A stretch of 64,000 nucleotides of DNA from Clostridium sp. CAG:288 (lineage in GTDB: Bacteria > Bacillota_I > Bacilli_A > RFN20 > CAG-288), in contig FR898166.1 in assembly GCA_000437395.1 (NCBI GenBank), forward strand, positions 1 to 64,000, written 5' to 3'. A program made the position numbers and the translations under genes. How positions within the stretch are numbered: the first letter of the stretch is position 1; each line of letters starts with the position of its first letter. Below the pieces are notes generated by a model. The model saw nothing but the letters and a program-made list of their open reading frames with translations, was not told the DNA's origin and did no database searches. Positions 62,348 to 64,000 of the stretch are shown piece after piece.

Positions 62348-62390
62348 AGGGCAATTAAGAAATAAAAATATTTCTTAATGTCCTTTTTTT
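62348..62390 (+). terminator. Terminator of the glgB-M42 gene run
   Basis: AGGGCAATTAAGAAATA pairs with TATTTCTTAATGTCCT (one mismatch), then TTTTTT. Confidence 0.85.
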
Positions 62391-62583
62391 AATTTGAATA
62401 AATAAAGAATAAAATTTAAGTATATATTGAATAAAAAAAGCATAAAATATTAATAAATATTTAAGAATTATAGTAAAAAACTACAAAATCAGAAAGAATA
62501 TTGAGTTTTTAGTAAGAAAAAATCGATATTAATGTTTTAATTTCAAAGTTCCATTAACTTATGATGAAAGTTGGAATTAGATA
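62391..62583. other. AT-rich spacer, nothing recognised
   Basis: No ORF, hairpin or repeat that can be supported. Confidence 0.4.
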
Positions 62584-62670
62584 ATGGAAAAGTTTAATTC
62601 AATTAGACGCGGAGAAAACTATATTATTTTACTTAATATGTTAAAAGAGTATAATTCGACAAATAAGTAA
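62584..62670 (+). pseudogene. MarR-like regulator remnant (28 residues)
   Basis: MEKFNSIRRGENYIILLNML and a short tail resemble the first helices of MarR-type regulators that precede ABC exporters; a stop then ends the frame before any DNA-binding domain. A credible regulator would need about 100 more residues. It lies upstream of the ABC genes, where such a regulator is usual. Confidence 0.35.
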
Positions 62671-62685
62671 TAATAAAACACAATT

Positions 62686-62714
62686 TTGGAAATTTTTAGG
62701 CTACGTGCTATAAT
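62686..62714 (+). promoter_or_regulatory. Promoter of the ABC exporter
   Basis: TTGGAA (62686-62691) and TATAAT (62709-62714), 17 bp apart, 37 bp before the start. Confidence 0.75.
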
Positions 62715-62750
62715 AGCATAAGTTTTTATATGCAAATAAAGGAGTAACCT

Positions 62751-63491
62751 ATGAACGATGAAGACTATATTTTAAAAGTAGATCACCTGAATAAAAAATA
62801 TGGCGATAAAATAGTTTTAAAAGATTTGTCTTTTAACGTTAAAAAAGGTGAAATATTTGGTTTTATTGGAAGCAATGGTACTGGCAAAAGTACAACTATT
62901 AAATGTCTAACAAATATTGTTAATTATGATAGTGGAGATATTATCATAAACGGATTTTCTTTAGATAAAAATCCTATAGACGCTAAAAAGTCTTTTGGTT
63001 TAATTATGGAAGAACCGTGTGTATATGAAGATATGAGTGGAAAAGAATTCGTTTCTTTCACTGCTTCAATTTATGGTGTAAATAAAGAGACTTTTGAAAC
63101 TAGATATGAAGAGCTAGTTTCAAAGTTTAATATGAAAAACGATATGAATAAACTTATAAAGTTTTATTCTCATGGTATGAAACAAAAAGTTGCCATGATT
63201 GCTTCACTTATTCACGAACCAAAGCTTTGGATTCTGGATGAACCTTTGACTGGGTTAGATATTATAACTGTCAAAGAGTTGATAGATTATATGAAAGATT
63301 ATAGAGAAAAAGGAAACTCTATATTTTTAACGTCTCACAATATAGATATAGTTGAAAAAATATGCGATAGAGTAGTTTTTATTCATAAAGGAAAAATACT
63401 AAATACATACGATTTACATTCTGATTTGAAAAAAGGATTTAGTCTTTCAGATGAATTCTTTAAACTAGTTAAGGAAAATAGCGATGATTAA
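62751..63491 (+). CDS. ABC transporter ATPase, ABC-2 exporter type
   Basis: 246 residues: Walker A GSNGTGKST, Q-loop GLIMEEPCVYEDMSG, signature region KFYSHGMKQKVAMIASL, Walker B LWILDEPLTGLD, H-loop LTSHNID. The signature SHGMKQK is the form seen in BcrA-like and gliding-type exporters. AAAGGAG lies 8 bases upstream. It overlaps its permease by 8 bp. Confidence 0.92.
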   Translation: MNDEDYILKVDHLNKKYGDKIVLKDLSFNVKKGEIFGFIGSNGTGKSTTIKCLTNIVNYDSGDIIINGFSLDKNPIDAKKSFGLIMEEPCVYEDMSGKEFVSFTASIYGVNKETFETRYEELVSKFNMKNDMNKLIKFYSHGMKQKVAMIASLIHEPKLWILDEPLTGLDIITVKELIDYMKDYREKGNSIFLTSHNIDIVEKICDRVVFIHKGKILNTYDLHSDLKKGFSLSDEFFKLVKENSDD

Positions 63492-64000
63492 GTTACTTTT
63501 AAAAAAAGAATGGTCAATATTTAAACATAAAAAGCTAAACGATAATATTGTTAGTTTTATAATAAATGCAATTATTAGCTTAGCTATTTTTGTTGTTATC
63601 ATATATATATTTAACGCTTTAAATGCTAGATTTGTAAACTATGGAGTAAGCGATAAGTTATTAGCCTTCACTTTAGGAGCAATTGGTTTTTTTGAAAGCT
63701 TAGTGATGATAAAAAAGATTGATAAAAACATTTACGATATAAAAGATATGGAACTAGTGTTTTCATCACCTATTTCAATGAAAGACTTAGTAATTTCCAA
63801 ATATATTGCGTTATATATTAAAGAGCTAGTTTCTTTAGCGCCATTATTTATAGCTGTAATAATTTGTTTTGGCTTAAAAACAGCTTTTACATTTAGCTTA
63901 ATTCTTGGCTTATTTTTAACTATATTTTTTGAGCCGATATGGATAATTTTCTTTGCAACTATCTTATCTTTCCCAGCACATTATTTGTTTGAATTTTTAA
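63484..64000 (+). CDS. ABC-2 permease, 3' end cut by the window
   Basis: Begins MIKLLLKKEWSIFKHKKL at ATG 63484, overlapping the ATPase stop, and stays open to the last base (172 codons). At least four membrane helices are visible (SFIINAIISLAIFVVIIYIF; LAFTLGAIGFFESLVMI; LAPLFIAVIICF; SLILGLFLTIFF), with a cytosolic loop DMELVFSSPISMKDLVISKY typical of ABC-2 permeases. Cargo unknown. Confidence 0.85.
   Translation, partial: MIKLLLKKEWSIFKHKKLNDNIVSFIINAIISLAIFVVIIYIFNALNARFVNYGVSDKLLAFTLGAIGFFESLVMIKKIDKNIYDIKDMELVFSSPISMKDLVISKYIALYIKELVSLAPLFIAVIICFGLKTAFTFSLILGLFLTIFFEPIWIIFFATILSFPAHYLFEFL

Noticed and set aside
1..64000. CRISPR arrays, insertion sequences, prophage genes, rRNA genes
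   Set aside because: I looked for direct-repeat arrays, transposase motifs and rRNA-like sequence and saw none.

Overview
The window reads as one contig from an AT-rich, single-membrane, Gram-positive-type bacterium of the Bacilli, probably a gut-associated lineage near the Mollicutes/Erysipelotrichia/RF39 group. The lineage is inference; no 16S rRNA gene is present. Evidence: strongly T/A-ending codons, AGGAG-type ribosome binding sites, many Cys-lipobox lipoproteins, SipW/TasA-type secreted proteins, ABC sugar importers, ackA and glycogen genes. The standard code is used: TGG encodes Trp, and TGA stops the dUTPase gene at 61237-61239. A murC gene argues for peptidoglycan.

Layout. (1) 1-2.5 kb: the 3' end of an RHS polymorphic toxin, a likely immunity gene, and decayed toxin-tip modules. 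(2) 2.8-6.2 kb: DUF2188 protein, tRNA-Arg(TCT), a small membrane protein, nrnA and a YkpA-type ABC-F protein. (3) 6.3-25 kb: a glycan-use locus. A divergent sugar-binding lipoprotein faces an 11-gene run: GH16 lipoprotein, two permeases, GLUG-repeat lipoprotein, ROK regulator, MsmK-type ATPase, a multidomain GH16 lipoprotein split by a frameshift, phosphohexomutase, GH94-type phosphorylase, nagB and nagA. (4) 25-27 kb: two thioredoxin-like lipoproteins. (5) 27.3-51 kb: a cyclic-di-GMP-controlled surface-fibre locus. (6) 51-64 kb: plsC, a lipid kinase, murC, ackA, glgB-glgP, dUTPase, M42 peptidase and an ABC exporter running off the window edge.

The most interesting part is region 5. Two GEMM-I (c-di-GMP-I) riboswitches point in opposite directions. 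The minus-strand one (41846-41921) heads an apparent nine-gene operon (41693 down to 29722). It holds three TasA/camelysin-like secreted proteins, a membrane-anchored McrB-like AAA+ ATPase, a DUF2357/McrC-like partner with a coiled coil where a nuclease would be expected, a SipW-type signal peptidase, an intact EAL phosphodiesterase, a nucleosidase-like protein and a degenerate GGDEF-EAL membrane protein. The plus-strand one (43601-43671) heads a TasA-like protein, a 978-residue SipW-type surface protein and a 1180-residue BspA-type leucine-rich-repeat protein. Between them a further TasA-like gene has its own structured, attenuated leader that I do not recognise. A pseudo-receiver/HD-GYP/GGDEF enzyme (27298-29676) converges on the long operon. 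The locus therefore seems to contain signal synthesis, signal breakdown, RNA sensors, fibre subunits, their processing peptidase and an unexpected AAA+ pair. Both riboswitches look like ON switches, and the operon encodes its own phosphodiesterase, which suggests negative feedback.
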